A stretch of DNA of 9,691 nucleotides from an archaeon (GCA_021822995.1 JAKAPN010000020.1:211-9901); one strand, 5' to 3'; shown: positions 1-6,730, counted from the first letter of the stretch. Program-made: numbers and translations. Notes: generated by a model not told the origin, from the letters alone.

Positions 1-247
1 CTGTCGGCCCGAACTGGCACCATCCCACTGCGTTGGGACCGTCGAAGACCAGCGCGGCGTGCGCATGCCCTTCACTCACGAGCTCCTTCTTCATCTTCCT
101 ATACGCCGCGTACCCGTGTCTTGTCTCGCCAGGCTCGAGATGAAAGGCTATGCACCAGCATCCGCCAAAGATCCCATTGTGCTTCTCCACGAGGCGGGCG
201 AAAGCGGGCCAAGTTTTCGGGGAGAGAGGCTTCGAGGTCAGGGGCAT
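1..247 (-). CDS. GNAT family N-acetyltransferase (partial, C-terminus beyond window)
   Basis: Reading the minus strand from an ATG at 247 gives an open frame of 82 codons running off position 1, so only the N-terminal part is present. The peptide begins MPLTSKPLSPKTWPAFARLV, then has a cysteine-rich GGCWCIAFH stretch (about residues 28-36), a helix of AAYRKMKKELVSEG type, and AHAALVFDG...AVGWCQFGPT at the edge. The GGCWC motif and the 'AALV-DG--VGWCQFG' strand are the hallmarks of a GNAT subfamily found in bacteria and some archaea. The acetyl-CoA-binding motif (Q/RxxGxG/A) would lie beyond the window. Substrate is unknown. The frame stays open a short way upstream, so a somewhat earlier start is possible, but ATG 247 fits the usual N-terminus. 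I see no convincing TATA box upstream. Family assignment is recognition from memory; the open frame is seen directly. Confidence 0.75.
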   Translation of the reverse strand, partial: MPLTSKPLSPKTWPAFARLVEKHNGIFGGCWCIAFHLEPGETRHGYAAYRKMKKELVSEGHAHAALVFDGPNAVGWCQFGPT

Positions 248-591
248 GCTTGAAACGGGAGAAACAGCCCTGACGTGAGCTCGGCTAAAGACCTTCCGCG
301 GACGTCGAGGTTCACTGGCGAACCACAGTGGACCTGCTGCGACCTCGGTTGCCCCTGTCGACGCTCAAACACAGATGTTTCACATAATGGACTTCCAAGA
401 CATCTTGAACGAGGGTCTCGTCAACCAGCGTATCGCTTCATGCGAACCGAGTCAAGGGGAGGTCATGAACGGTGGGACCAGGAAGACGTCCAACGAGACG
501 GAGAAGGCTGCGATCCACTTCCCGGAAGATAGAATCCTTTTCCTGCTGCCAAAACCCGTGTCGGGCTGAGACCTGACCAGTCATTCCGCTG

Positions 592-603
592 CTTCACGTG
601 AAG
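592..603. repeat. 12-bp perfect palindrome, possible operator
   Basis: CTTCACGTGAAG reads the same on both strands. It lies about 113 bases before the ArsR-type start codon, well upstream of that gene's inferred TATA box. Palindromes of this size are typical of dimeric regulator sites, but one 12-base palindrome can also occur by chance. A role as an operator is only a suggestion. Confidence 0.2.
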
Positions 604-683
604 GTGAATGGACAAGATAAGCGATCGGCTCCGATGTTCTGCCCAGGCTGCGACTGCGCAAGCAGGAACTTCCAAAACGTTAT

Positions 684-692
684 CTTTATCAA
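684..692 (+). promoter_or_regulatory. TATA-like box for the ArsR/AHSA1 unit
   Basis: CTTTATCAA sits in a locally AT-richer patch centred about 28 bases before the ATG at 716. This is the spacing expected if transcription starts at or just before that ATG, giving a leaderless mRNA as is common in archaea. It is the main reason for choosing the 716 start over in-frame codons further upstream. Confidence 0.45.
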
Positions 693-715
693 GTAGACGC
701 TTTAGTAGCTCTGGT

Positions 716-1048
716 ATGGACGCCTTCTATGCTCTGGCGGAGCCGCGTAGGCGCAAGGTAGTGGAGATTCTCGCCCATAGGGGAAGGCTCAGTGCTACCC
801 AAATCAGTGACGAGTTCGACGTGACCCCCCAGGCGATATCCCAGCACCTGAGGGTGCTAAGGGAAGCGAATGTGATCCAGATGGAGAAGAGGGCTCAGCA
901 GAGGATCTACGCGTTCAATCCAAAGTCGATGCTCGAAATTGAAGGGTGGGCAGTCGACATGACCGAAATGTGGAACAGCAGGTTCGACCGGCTGGGCAAA
1001 GCTCTGAAAGATGGTGCGGGTTCGACTGGCGGAGGGAGAGCGCATTGA
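716..1048 (+). CDS. ArsR-family winged-helix transcriptional regulator
   Basis: This is a 110-residue DNA-binding protein of the ArsR/SmtB type. The opening FYALAEPRRRKVVEILA (residues 4-20) is the family signature. The helix-turn-helix spans about residues 25-50 (LSATQISDEFDVTPQAISQHL, recognition helix around TPQAISQHLRVL), and the wing is at about 52-67 (NVIQMEKRAQQRIYAF). It contains no cysteines, so the classical metal-sensing ELCVCDL motif is absent; this matches the SdpR-like branch that usually sits beside an AHSA1/SRPBCC gene. The frame is open upstream to an ATG at 608, but conservation begins at 716 and a TATA-like box sits at the right distance for 716. Its stop overlaps the start of the next gene, so the two are translationally coupled. 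It probably represses its own operon. The ligand is unknown. Confidence 0.85.
   Translation: MDAFYALAEPRRRKVVEILAHRGRLSATQISDEFDVTPQAISQHLRVLREANVIQMEKRAQQRIYAFNPKSMLEIEGWAVDMTEMWNSRFDRLGKALKDGAGSTGGGRAH
1031..1036 (+). promoter_or_regulatory. Shine-Dalgarno site for the AHSA1 gene
   Basis: GGAGGG lies inside the 3' end of the ArsR gene, 8 bases before the TTG at 1045. It matches the archaeal 16S 3' end and decides the TTG start over the in-frame ATG at 946, which would put 33 poorly conserved residues in front of the AHSA1 domain. Confidence 0.6.
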
Positions 1049-1518
1049 CCGCCGGCGAGCAAGGCGTTGTAAAGGTCACGCGGATCTTCGAATTCCCCCG
1101 GGAATCGGTCTTCAGGATGTGGACGGACCCAAAGAAATTGGCGGAGTGGTGGGGTCCCGAGGGGTGCGTCAACGTCCGCTCGGAAGTGGACCCGAGGCCG
1201 GGAGGCAAGATGAGGGTCGACCAACGCAGCCCTACAGGAGACATCTCCTCGTTTAACGCCACATTCGAGAAAGTCATCCCGCCCGAGCTCCTGGTCTACA
1301 GGAGTGCGTCGCCTGGAACGACCGATGAGTATGGCGGCTTTTCCCCTTGGGAGGCCATTGACACAGTGACATTCGCAGAGCTGGGCCCCAGAAGGACCCA
1401 GGTGACCGCAGTAACGAAGGTCATTGCAGGCCGGCTGGAGGAGCGCGAAACCCTCATGGATGCATACAGGGAGGGCTGGGGCCAGTCCCTCGATAAGCTA
1501 CAGAGAGCGCTCCGCTAG
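1045..1518 (+). CDS. AHSA1/SRPBCC-domain protein (START-like fold)
   Basis: This is a 157-residue protein of the AHSA1 branch of the SRPBCC/START superfamily, a helix-grip fold that usually encloses a hydrophobic ligand. Recognisable elements in order are VTRIFEFPRESVFRMWTDP (residues 11-29), LAEWWGPEG (32-40), the D-RPGGKMRV strand (50-58), an E-I-PPELLVY motif (75-84), and the C-terminal helix EGWGQSLDKLQRAL (143-156), ending at residue 157. TTG at 1045 is preferred as start: it has a good Shine-Dalgarno site and its TTG overlaps the ArsR stop codon (TTGA). ArsR-AHSA1 pairs are widespread, and the partner's ligand is generally unknown. The domain assignment is confident; the biological role is not. 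Confidence 0.85.
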   Translation: MTAGEQGVVKVTRIFEFPRESVFRMWTDPKKLAEWWGPEGCVNVRSEVDPRPGGKMRVDQRSPTGDISSFNATFEKVIPPELLVYRSASPGTTDEYGGFSPWEAIDTVTFAELGPRRTQVTAVTKVIAGRLEERETLMDAYREGWGQSLDKLQRALR

Positions 1519-1523
1519 ATTGT

Positions 1524-1537
1524 TCCTGTTCAGGAAG
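1524..1537. repeat. Short inverted repeat after the AHSA1 gene
   Basis: TTCCTG-TT-CAGGAA is a perfect dyad starting 5 bases after the AHSA1 stop codon. It could form a small hairpin in the 3' end of the mRNA. No T-run follows, so it is not a canonical terminator. The rest of 1519-1709 shows no gene on either strand. Confidence 0.25.
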
Positions 1538-1709
1538 CGTGGCCCGGTCCACCTGCTGTCGCGGAAGGTTCGTTCATCACCATGCTTATCGTGTCAAATC
1601 CGACAATTCTGAAGACCCAGGATTCCCCATCACCAGTTCCGCAATCTTGCTTCAGTGAGTCTCCGCCCAACAAGTCGGGCCGGAGCAATGCTCCCCGCCC
1701 TGAAACAGG

Positions 1710-1794
1710 TGCGGGGGGTGGGATTCGAACCCACGAACCCCTAAGGGACGAGGTCCTAAGCCTCGCGCCGTTGACCAGGCTGGGCGACCCCCGC
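1710..1794 (-). tRNA. tRNA-Leu (anticodon UAG)
   Basis: The minus strand folds into a complete class II tRNA. The acceptor stem GCGGGGG/CCCCCGC pairs perfectly. The D-arm contains AGCCTGGTCAA. The anticodon stem is CGAGG/CCTCG around the loop CTTAGGA, giving anticodon UAG (positions 1756-1758). A long variable arm follows (TCCCTTAGGGGTTC, about 14 bases), then a T-arm GTGGG-TTCGAAT-CCCAC. The discriminator base is A (1710). The next bases are CCT, so the 3' CCA is not encoded and must be added by CCA transferase, usual for archaea. There is no intron in the anticodon loop. The long variable arm plus UAG and discriminator A identify leucine, reading CUA and probably other CUN codons. Confidence 0.96.
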
Positions 1795-1819
1795 AGTGTC
1801 AGGACGCCTCAGGCCAGAA

Positions 1820-1828
1820 ACTATAACG
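1820..1828 (-). promoter_or_regulatory. TATA box of tRNA-Leu, overlapping the upstream gene's stop codon
   Basis: On the minus strand, CGTTATAGT lies about 26-34 bases before the tRNA 5' end, the standard position of an archaeal TATA box. It contains the TAG stop codon (1821-1823) of the membrane-protein gene upstream, so the promoter is partly embedded in coding sequence. The position is seen directly; promoter activity is inferred. Confidence 0.5.
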
Positions 1829-2432
1829 CTTTGGCCGTCGCGCGTCTTCCGCGCCGCGCCTTCGCCCTCTCGAAGATGCTCTCCCAGTCGACCCAGTAAG
1901 CGACCACCCCGATGACCACGAAAGCTGCGGTCAGGGCGACCGTCAGGACGAGCTGGTTCCCGCCGATGGCCGTGGCCAAGTTTCTGAGCACGGTGAACTC
2001 TAGGGCGATCTCTGCAAAGCTCTTCAAGAGCTTGGCCCCGAGTGTCACTGCCGTCATCGCCCCCAGCGACGCGGAAGAAGCCCCCGCCCCGATGAAAAAA
2101 TAATCGTCGAAGGGGAACACCGGCAGGACGGCGGCGACGAAGAGCGCCAAGTAGAAGCGAGGGGTGGACGAGTACCGACCGACCAGCCTGACGTTCTTGT
2201 TCCGTACAAGGAATCGCCTCAGGCCGAAAGCGCCGTAGTAAATCCCCAGTTTCGCGCAGGTCGCGCCCACAGCGGAGACCACCACCACGAGGATGAACCC
2301 CCAGAGGCTGGGGCCGAGTAGCGTTAGTTCGAGGGTGGAAAGCAGCGTGTAAGACGAGCCGACGAAGGGAGACACGTTCGAAAGGAACGAGACAGCCAGC
2401 ACGAACACAGCTGCCCACAGCCAGGGGTCCAA
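1821..2432 (-). CDS. Polytopic membrane protein, probable VTT/DedA-like family
   Basis: This 203-residue integral membrane protein has hydrophobic segments at about residues 4-20, 42-60, 93-107, 112-135 and 160-181, and a basic C-terminal tail (190-201). The pattern SFLSNVSPFVGSSYT near the N-terminus, a central glycine/tyrosine segment (KLGIYYGAFG, 61-70), then LPVFPFDDYFFIGAGAS (103-119) followed by LGAKLLKSF (131-139) resembles the VTT/SNARE-associated (DedA-like) family, where a proline/acidic re-entrant loop and a G-x-x-K helix are conserved. In DedA proteins this fold is linked to lipid scrambling or flipping; the substrate here is unknown. The start is TTG at 2432, without a Shine-Dalgarno site but 27 bases after a TATA-like box, suggesting a leaderless mRNA. 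The tRNA-Leu follows 26 bases downstream and may be partly co-transcribed. A generic small membrane protein remains possible. Confidence 0.65.
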   Translation of the reverse strand: MDPWLWAAVFVLAVSFLSNVSPFVGSSYTLLSTLELTLLGPSLWGFILVVVVSAVGATCAKLGIYYGAFGLRRFLVRNKNVRLVGRYSSTPRFYLALFVAAVLPVFPFDDYFFIGAGASSASLGAMTAVTLGAKLLKSFAEIALEFTVLRNLATAIGGNQLVLTVALTAAFVVIGVVAYWVDWESIFERAKARRGRRATAKAL

Positions 2433-2453
2433 CCGTCCCGTCTCATCTCATTC

Positions 2454-2462
2454 ACTATTAAT
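2454..2462 (-). promoter_or_regulatory. TATA-like box for the VTT-like gene
   Basis: ATTAATAGT on the minus strand is centred about 26 bases before the TTG start at 2432 and is the only AT-rich patch there. This fits a leaderless transcript starting at or near the TTG and supports that start codon. Confidence 0.45.
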
Positions 2463-2506
2463 CCCACTCGGGGGATGTCTCGGACTCCCTTCGGGCGCAC
2501 TGAGAA

Positions 2507-2516
2507 CGTATATATC
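2507..2516 (+). promoter_or_regulatory. TATA box of the RAM-kdp transcription unit
   Basis: CGTATATATC is a near-ideal archaeal TATA box, preceded by purine-rich GAGAA as expected of a BRE. Transcription should begin around 2537, leaving a leader of about 17-18 bases before the ATG at 2555. It is the strongest promoter-like sequence in the window. The 57-base gap before kdpA has no comparable box, so this promoter probably also drives kdpABC. Confidence 0.6.
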
Positions 2517-2554
2517 GCTCATCGAGGGGCGGCCCGAAACAACGGTCCTGTCAG

Positions 2555-2845
2555 ATGTCGAAGCTTCTCGCATTCGTAGACATATTCGTGGATTCGCCGA
2601 GCATGGACGACGTCGTCCAGGCCCTGAGCAAGATACCGAACATAGAGGAACTCTACGAGGTGACTGGCGAGTTCGACATCGTCACCCTGGTGTCGGCGTC
2701 GGACATCGAGGAGTTCAGGGACATCCTGAAGAACAAGATACTCAAGATTCGGGGGATCAAGAGCACGGTCAGCGCGATGGTGTTGTACACCCACAAGGGT
2801 CCCAGGTTCAACGGGGACTCGAAGCCTAAGGTTTCCGGGCGTTAG
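2555..2845 (+). CDS. Stand-alone Lrp/AsnC ligand-binding (RAM) domain protein
   Basis: This 96-residue protein consists of a single RAM domain (alpha-beta ferredoxin-like fold) with no helix-turn-helix. The strand MSKLLAFVDIFVD, the helix SMDDVVQALSKIPNIEELYEV, the signature VTGEFDIVTLVSASDIEEF (about residues 36-54), and IRGIKSTVSAMVLYTHKG at the end match the C-terminal half of Lrp/AsnC regulators. RAM domains bind small effectors, often amino acids, at subunit interfaces and assemble into dimers to octamers. RAM-only proteins can modulate full-length Lrp partners or act as sensors. The ATG at 2555 follows a strong TATA box. The kdpA start lies 57 bases downstream on the same strand, so co-transcription and a role in K+ uptake control are plausible but inferred only from position. 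Confidence 0.85.
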   Translation: MSKLLAFVDIFVDSPSMDDVVQALSKIPNIEELYEVTGEFDIVTLVSASDIEEFRDILKNKILKIRGIKSTVSAMVLYTHKGPRFNGDSKPKVSGR

Positions 2846-2902
2846 GACGCCTGCGAAAGACTCACATGAGCGGCCAATGGGCAGTATCGGAACTCGAGAC
2901 AG

Positions 2903-4570
2903 TTGATAGACGCTATCCAGGCAGCCACGGTCGTAGCCATGCTCGCGGCGGCCCTGGCCTCCGGCAGCCTCCTGGCACCATACGTGGTCAGGGTGCTCAC
3001 TGGGTCTCCCTCGCGGATTGACCGGTTCCTCGACCCGGTCGAGCGCAGGGTCTACAAGCTGATCGGCGCCGACCCCGGCCTGACGATGGGCTGGAAGCAG
3101 TACTTCTTCGCAGCCCTGATGCTCAACGCCGCCCAGATGGCCATCGCTTTCGTGATTCTTGTGGGGCAGGGAGCGCTTCCCCTCAACCCCCAGGGCTTCC
3201 CCGGGCTGAACTGGGACCTCGCGCTCAATACAGTTGTCTCCTTCGCCACCAACACCAACCTGCAGCATTACGCCGGCGAGACTGCTTTGTCCTACTTCTC
3301 TCAGATGACCGCCATACAGTTCCTCCAGTTCACTTCAGCCGCGACAGGAATCTGCGTGATGGCAGCCATGGTGAGGGGGTTCAGGGCAGGGTCAACCCAC
3401 ATGGGCAACTTCTACGTGGACTTCGTAAGGGTCCTGACGCGGCTGCTGATTCCCCTGAGCCTGGTTGCGGCCGTTGTCCTGGTCGCGCTCGGCGTGCCGC
3501 AGACTGTGGGGGGCTACGTGACCGTGAAGACCGTTGAGGGCGCCAGCCAGACCCTCCTGGTGGGTCCGGTCGCCTCCTTGGTGTCCATCATGCAGATCGG
3601 CACCAACGGCGGGGGTTTCTTCGGCGCCAACTCGGCTTACCCGTTCCAGAACCCGGGCCCGGCGACTGACATACTGCAGATCTACCTTATGCTCCTCCTG
3701 CCTACGACCCTCGTCTTCGCCTTCGGCGAGCTGGTTGGAAAGAAGAGGGAAGTCCTCCCCATATTGATCGCATCCTTCGGCCTCTTCGCGATCGACCTCG
3801 CCATAGCTTTCATCCCAACGCTGCCGGCCGTCGGACCTGGGATTGAGACCAGGTTCGGGGGTTTCTTCTCCACGTTCTGGACCGTGGTCACTACTGCGGT
3901 GACCACTGGCTCGGTGAACGCCTCGCTCTCGGGGATAAACCCGCTGGGGATACTGTCAGCCTTCATGGGGATGCTCATCCAGGCGACCCCTGGCGGCGAA
4001 GGGATTGGCGTCATGTACATGATGATGTACGTAGTCCTCACGGTCTTCGTCGTCGGGCTGATGACCGGGCGGACCCCGGAATATCTGGGGATGAAAATCA
4101 ACGCCCGCGACATCAAGCTCGTTATGATAGCCTTCCTGATACACCCGGTCATCGTCCTCGTCCCCACGCTGGCTGCTTACGCCACCAGGGCGGTGGACGC
4201 AATCCCTGGCTTTTCATCCCTGCCGACTTCCGTGGGATTCACTCAGGTCCTGTACGAGTTCGCATCATCGGCTGCCAACAACGGCTCGGACTTCTTCGGT
4301 GCAGCTGCCAACACCCCCTTCTTCAACTTGGCCACGGCCGCGGTGATATTCGTCGGCCGGTTCGCCCCCATCGCGATCCTCCTCGCCCTTTCAGGCTCCA
4401 TGGTCGGCCGGAAGAGGGTGGGCCAGGAAAGCCTCAGGACTGACAGCTTCTCTTTCTCCTTCGTCCTGATGGGCGCCATCATCCTCCTCGTCGTACTTGC
4501 GTTCCTGCCGTTCCTGCTGCTCGGACCCCTGCTGGCCTACTTCCAGGGGATGGTGAACTTCCTTGGCTAG
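2903..4570 (+). CDS. kdpA: K+-transporting ATPase subunit A (KdpA)
   Basis: KdpA is the K+-selective, channel-like membrane subunit of the KdpABC pump. The protein has 555 residues, close to the 557 of E. coli, with about ten membrane segments. Four filter-like loops are visible: SFATNTNLQH (113-122), QIGTNGGGFFG (231-241), TTGSVNAS (334-341) and AANNGSDFFG (458-467). GRTPEYLGMKI (389-399), GANSAYPFQNP (241-251) and AANTPFFN (468-475) are further KdpA signatures. The start is TTG at 2903: an in-frame stop lies at 2867-2869 and no ATG or GTG falls between, and the N-terminal segment matches the expected first membrane helix. No strong Shine-Dalgarno site precedes it. The last 8 bases overlap kdpB. 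No kdpF-like small gene fits in the gap upstream. The third filter region lacks the MHDS residues usual after VN in bacteria. Confidence 0.97.
   Translation: MIDAIQAATVVAMLAAALASGSLLAPYVVRVLTGSPSRIDRFLDPVERRVYKLIGADPGLTMGWKQYFFAALMLNAAQMAIAFVILVGQGALPLNPQGFPGLNWDLALNTVVSFATNTNLQHYAGETALSYFSQMTAIQFLQFTSAATGICVMAAMVRGFRAGSTHMGNFYVDFVRVLTRLLIPLSLVAAVVLVALGVPQTVGGYVTVKTVEGASQTLLVGPVASLVSIMQIGTNGGGFFGANSAYPFQNPGPATDILQIYLMLLLPTTLVFAFGELVGKKREVLPILIASFGLFAIDLAIAFIPTLPAVGPGIETRFGGFFSTFWTVVTTAVTTGSVNASLSGINPLGILSAFMGMLIQATPGGEGIGVMYMMMYVVLTVFVVGLMTGRTPEYLGMKINARDIKLVMIAFLIHPVIVLVPTLAAYATRAVDAIPGFSSLPTSVGFTQVLYEFASSAANNGSDFFGAAANTPFFNLATAAVIFVGRFAPIAILLALSGSMVGRKRVGQESLRTDSFSFSFVLMGAIILLVVLAFLPFLLLGPLLAYFQGMVNFLG
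4552..4556 (+). promoter_or_regulatory. Shine-Dalgarno site for kdpB inside kdpA
   Basis: GGTGA, complementary to the archaeal 16S 3' end, lies 6 bases before the TTG at 4563 and within the last codons of kdpA. It supports the TTG start and coupled translation of the two subunits. Confidence 0.5.
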
Positions 4571-6719
4571 GCGCGTCCCACGTTTGGACAGGCTCCTGGG
4601 GAAGAGGCGGTTCCCCCGCCGCCCTTCCGCCCTGACCTCGAAGACACTGGTGGACTCGGTGGTCAGGCTGAACCCTATCTCCCTCGTCGCTAACCCCGTG
4701 ATGTTCATCGTCGAGCTGACTTTCTTCGTCGTCGCGGCCATGGCCGTCTTCCCGTCTGCCTTCATCCCGTTCTCCAGCATCGGGGACCGGGGCTTCTATG
4801 CAGAGGTGGCCGCCATACTGCTCGTCACGGTCTGGTTCAGTACCCTCTCCGACTCGCTGGCAGAACAGCAGGCGAAGAACACGGCCACCAGCCTGAAGCA
4901 GCTGGAAACCGAAGTCCCGGCAAAGAAGGTAGTCACTGAAGGGTGGGAGCGGCAGATCATACGCACCGAGTCGACCAAGCTCCAGAAGGGGGACCTGGTC
5001 CTGTTGGAGAAGGGAGACGTCGTCCCCATGGACGCCGAGGTCTTGGAGGGGATAGCCATGGTGGACGAGTCTCTGGTCACCGGCGAGTCCGCCCCCGCCC
5101 GCAAGGCTCCCGGAGACAGCCTGATCGGGGGCTCCAGGGTGGTCAGCGACACGATGACCGCAAGGGTGGTCACGAACCCCGGCGAGAGCTACCTGGACCA
5201 GATGGTCAAGCTGGTCGAGTCCTCCAAGCGCCCCAAGACCCCCAACGAGGTCGCAATCACAATGGTCCTCTTCGGACTTACGGCCATATTCACCATGATC
5301 ATAGCGTCGATCCTCGGCCTGTCCGTGACCTTCGGGCTCGGCGCCGACCTTTCGGTGCTCATAGCGCTGTACGTCTGTCTCCTCCCGACGACCATCGGGG
5401 CCCTCCTCCCAGCTATCGGCCTTTCGGGGATAACGCGCCTGTACGAAAGGAAGGTCGTCGCGAAGTCAGGCAGGGCGATTGAGACGGCCGGGGACACAGA
5501 CGTAATCCTCCTGGACAAGACAGGCACAATCACAGTGGGGAACAGGCAGGCGGTGGAGCTCATTCCGCTTGGGGGCCGGACGGAGAAGGAGGTCGGGGAG
5601 GCGGCCTTCCTTTCTTCATGGTTCGACGACACCCCAGAGGGGCGCAGCGTCATCAGGCTAGCCTATGAGAAGGGGTACGTCCCGAGAGAGCTGAACGCAC
5701 TAACTCTCTCCGAGGTCTACGACTTCTCGGCCAACACGCGGACCAGCGGGGTGAAGCTCCACTTCGGGGCCAGCTTCGTCCTTCCAAAGGGGAGCATCCA
5801 GAGGGTAAGGCGGAAGTTCTTCGTCGAGGACGCGAGCGACCAGGGCATGCACCTTTCAGGGGAGGAGACGGAGATCGTCAAAGGGGCGCCTGACTCCTTG
5901 AAGGCTGGCTTCAGGGTTCCCGACGGCTTCCAGGAACTGGTGGAGAAGATCGCCTCGCAGGGGGACACGCCCATGGCTGTGGCGCGCGACCACGAAGTGA
6001 TAGGGCTGGTGAGGCTGAAGGACGTACTGAAGCCCGGGACAAGGGAGAAGATCAACGCCGTGAAGGCCATGTCGATAAGGCCGGTGATGATAACAGGGGA
6101 CCAACCCCTGACCGCGAAGAGCATCGCTTCGGAGGTGGGCGTCGACGAGTTCATGGCCCAGGTCAAGCCCGAGGACAAGTACGGCATCGTGCTCAAGGAG
6201 CAGTCTCGCAACCACGTCGTCGCAATGATCGGGGACGGGACCAACGATGCCCCTGCCCTGGCGGCCGCCGACGTCGGGCTCGCAATGAACTCAGGGACGG
6301 AGTCAGCCAAGGAAGCTGCGAACATGGTGGACCTCGAATCCAACCCTGCGAAGATCATCGAGGTGGTCCTCCTCGGAAAGCAGCTCCTGATGACCCGGGG
6401 TGCCGTGACCGCCTTCAGCATCTCCAACGACGTTGCAAAATATTTCGCCATACTCCCAGTGCTCTTCGCCTCCACGATACCAGCCCTGCGGGCGTTCAAC
6501 ATCCTCGGCCTTGGGCTGCAGACGGCCGTCCTCTCGGCGCTGATCTTCAACGCCATAATCATACCGCTGCTCATCCCCCTCGCCATGAGAGGGGTGACGT
6601 TCAAGCCGTCCAGCACGATGTCGCTCTTCCTGCGGAATGTCCTCGTCTACGGCGTGGGAGGGATAATCGTCCCATTCGTAGGCATCAAGGCGATCGACCT
6701 GCTGCTGGGAGCGCTCTAG
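4563..6719 (+). CDS. kdpB: K+-transporting P-type ATPase subunit B (KdpB)
   Basis: KdpB is the catalytic P-type ATPase subunit that drives K+ import through KdpA. All core motifs are present: NPVMFIVE in the first membrane region (44-51), the actuator TGES (173-176), CLLPTTIGALLPAIG in the membrane (272-286), the phosphorylation motif DKTGT with D318, FSANTRTSG in the nucleotide domain (388-396), KGAPDS (440-445), MITGDQPLTA (509-518), GDGTNDAPALAAADVGLAM (557-575), and NDVAKYF (622-628), whose D623 and K626 correspond to the charged pair in TM5 of E. coli KdpB (D583/K586). It has 718 residues against 682 in E. coli. Much of the excess is about 34 extra residues in the nucleotide domain between FSANTRTSG and KGAPDS, and a few more are an arginine-rich N-terminal extension. 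The TTG start overlaps kdpA by 8 bases. The stop is just ahead of kdpC. Confidence 0.98.
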   Translation: MARRVPRLDRLLGKRRFPRRPSALTSKTLVDSVVRLNPISLVANPVMFIVELTFFVVAAMAVFPSAFIPFSSIGDRGFYAEVAAILLVTVWFSTLSDSLAEQQAKNTATSLKQLETEVPAKKVVTEGWERQIIRTESTKLQKGDLVLLEKGDVVPMDAEVLEGIAMVDESLVTGESAPARKAPGDSLIGGSRVVSDTMTARVVTNPGESYLDQMVKLVESSKRPKTPNEVAITMVLFGLTAIFTMIIASILGLSVTFGLGADLSVLIALYVCLLPTTIGALLPAIGLSGITRLYERKVVAKSGRAIETAGDTDVILLDKTGTITVGNRQAVELIPLGGRTEKEVGEAAFLSSWFDDTPEGRSVIRLAYEKGYVPRELNALTLSEVYDFSANTRTSGVKLHFGASFVLPKGSIQRVRRKFFVEDASDQGMHLSGEETEIVKGAPDSLKAGFRVPDGFQELVEKIASQGDTPMAVARDHEVIGLVRLKDVLKPGTREKINAVKAMSIRPVMITGDQPLTAKSIASEVGVDEFMAQVKPEDKYGIVLKEQSRNHVVAMIGDGTNDAPALAAADVGLAMNSGTESAKEAANMVDLESNPAKIIEVVLLGKQLLMTRGAVTAFSISNDVAKYFAILPVLFASTIPALRAFNILGLGLQTAVLSALIFNAIIIPLLIPLAMRGVTFKPSSTMSLFLRNVLVYGVGGIIVPFVGIKAIDLLLGAL

Positions 6720-6730
6720 GGGGCTTGGGT

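Larger units (their letters stand above)
248..715. other. Sparse intergenic region, no firm gene
   Basis: Between the divergent GNAT and ArsR genes lie about 470 bases with only short open frames. The best is 375-569 (+), 64 codons beginning MFHIMDFQDILNEGLVNQRI. Most of its codons end in G or C, as in the neighbours, but I see no ribosome binding site or TATA box before it and recognise no family. It could be a small unknown protein, a decayed gene remnant, or chance. The stretch 592-603 (CTTCACGTGAAG) is a perfect 12-base palindrome. Nothing else in this interval is supportable. Confidence 0.4.

Noticed and set aside
1531..1580. Possible C/D box sRNA on the minus strand: GTGATGA (1574-1580) and CTGA (1531-1534) about 40 bases apart.
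   Set aside because: No clear D'/C' pair in the middle and the flanks of the two boxes do not pair as a terminal stem. The CTGA also lies within the 1524-1537 dyad. Chance is likelier.
1682..1709. Small hairpins GGAGC-AAT-GCTCC (1682-1694) and CCTG-AAA-CAGG (1699-1709) just beyond the tRNA 3' end.
   Set aside because: Stems of 4-5 pairs without a T-run on the minus strand; too weak to call a terminator.
1756..2418. Long minus-strand open frame of 220 codons overlapping the membrane-protein gene.
   Set aside because: Arginine-rich, low-complexity translation without recognisable motifs, and it runs into the tRNA gene. It is a shadow of the hydrophobic VTT-like frame.
2846..2902. Search for a kdpF gene before kdpA.
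   Set aside because: Only 57 bases are available, and no frame gives a hydrophobic peptide of about 29 residues ending before the kdpA start.
2519..3268. 249-codon open frame antisense to the RAM gene and the start of kdpA.
   Set aside because: The opposite strand carries two clear gene families; the antisense product has no motif and is a by-product of GC-rich codons.
5717..6616. 299-codon open frame antisense to the catalytic part of kdpB.
   Set aside because: kdpB is intact with all P-type ATPase motifs; the antisense frame is Ser/Ala/Pro-rich without domain signals.
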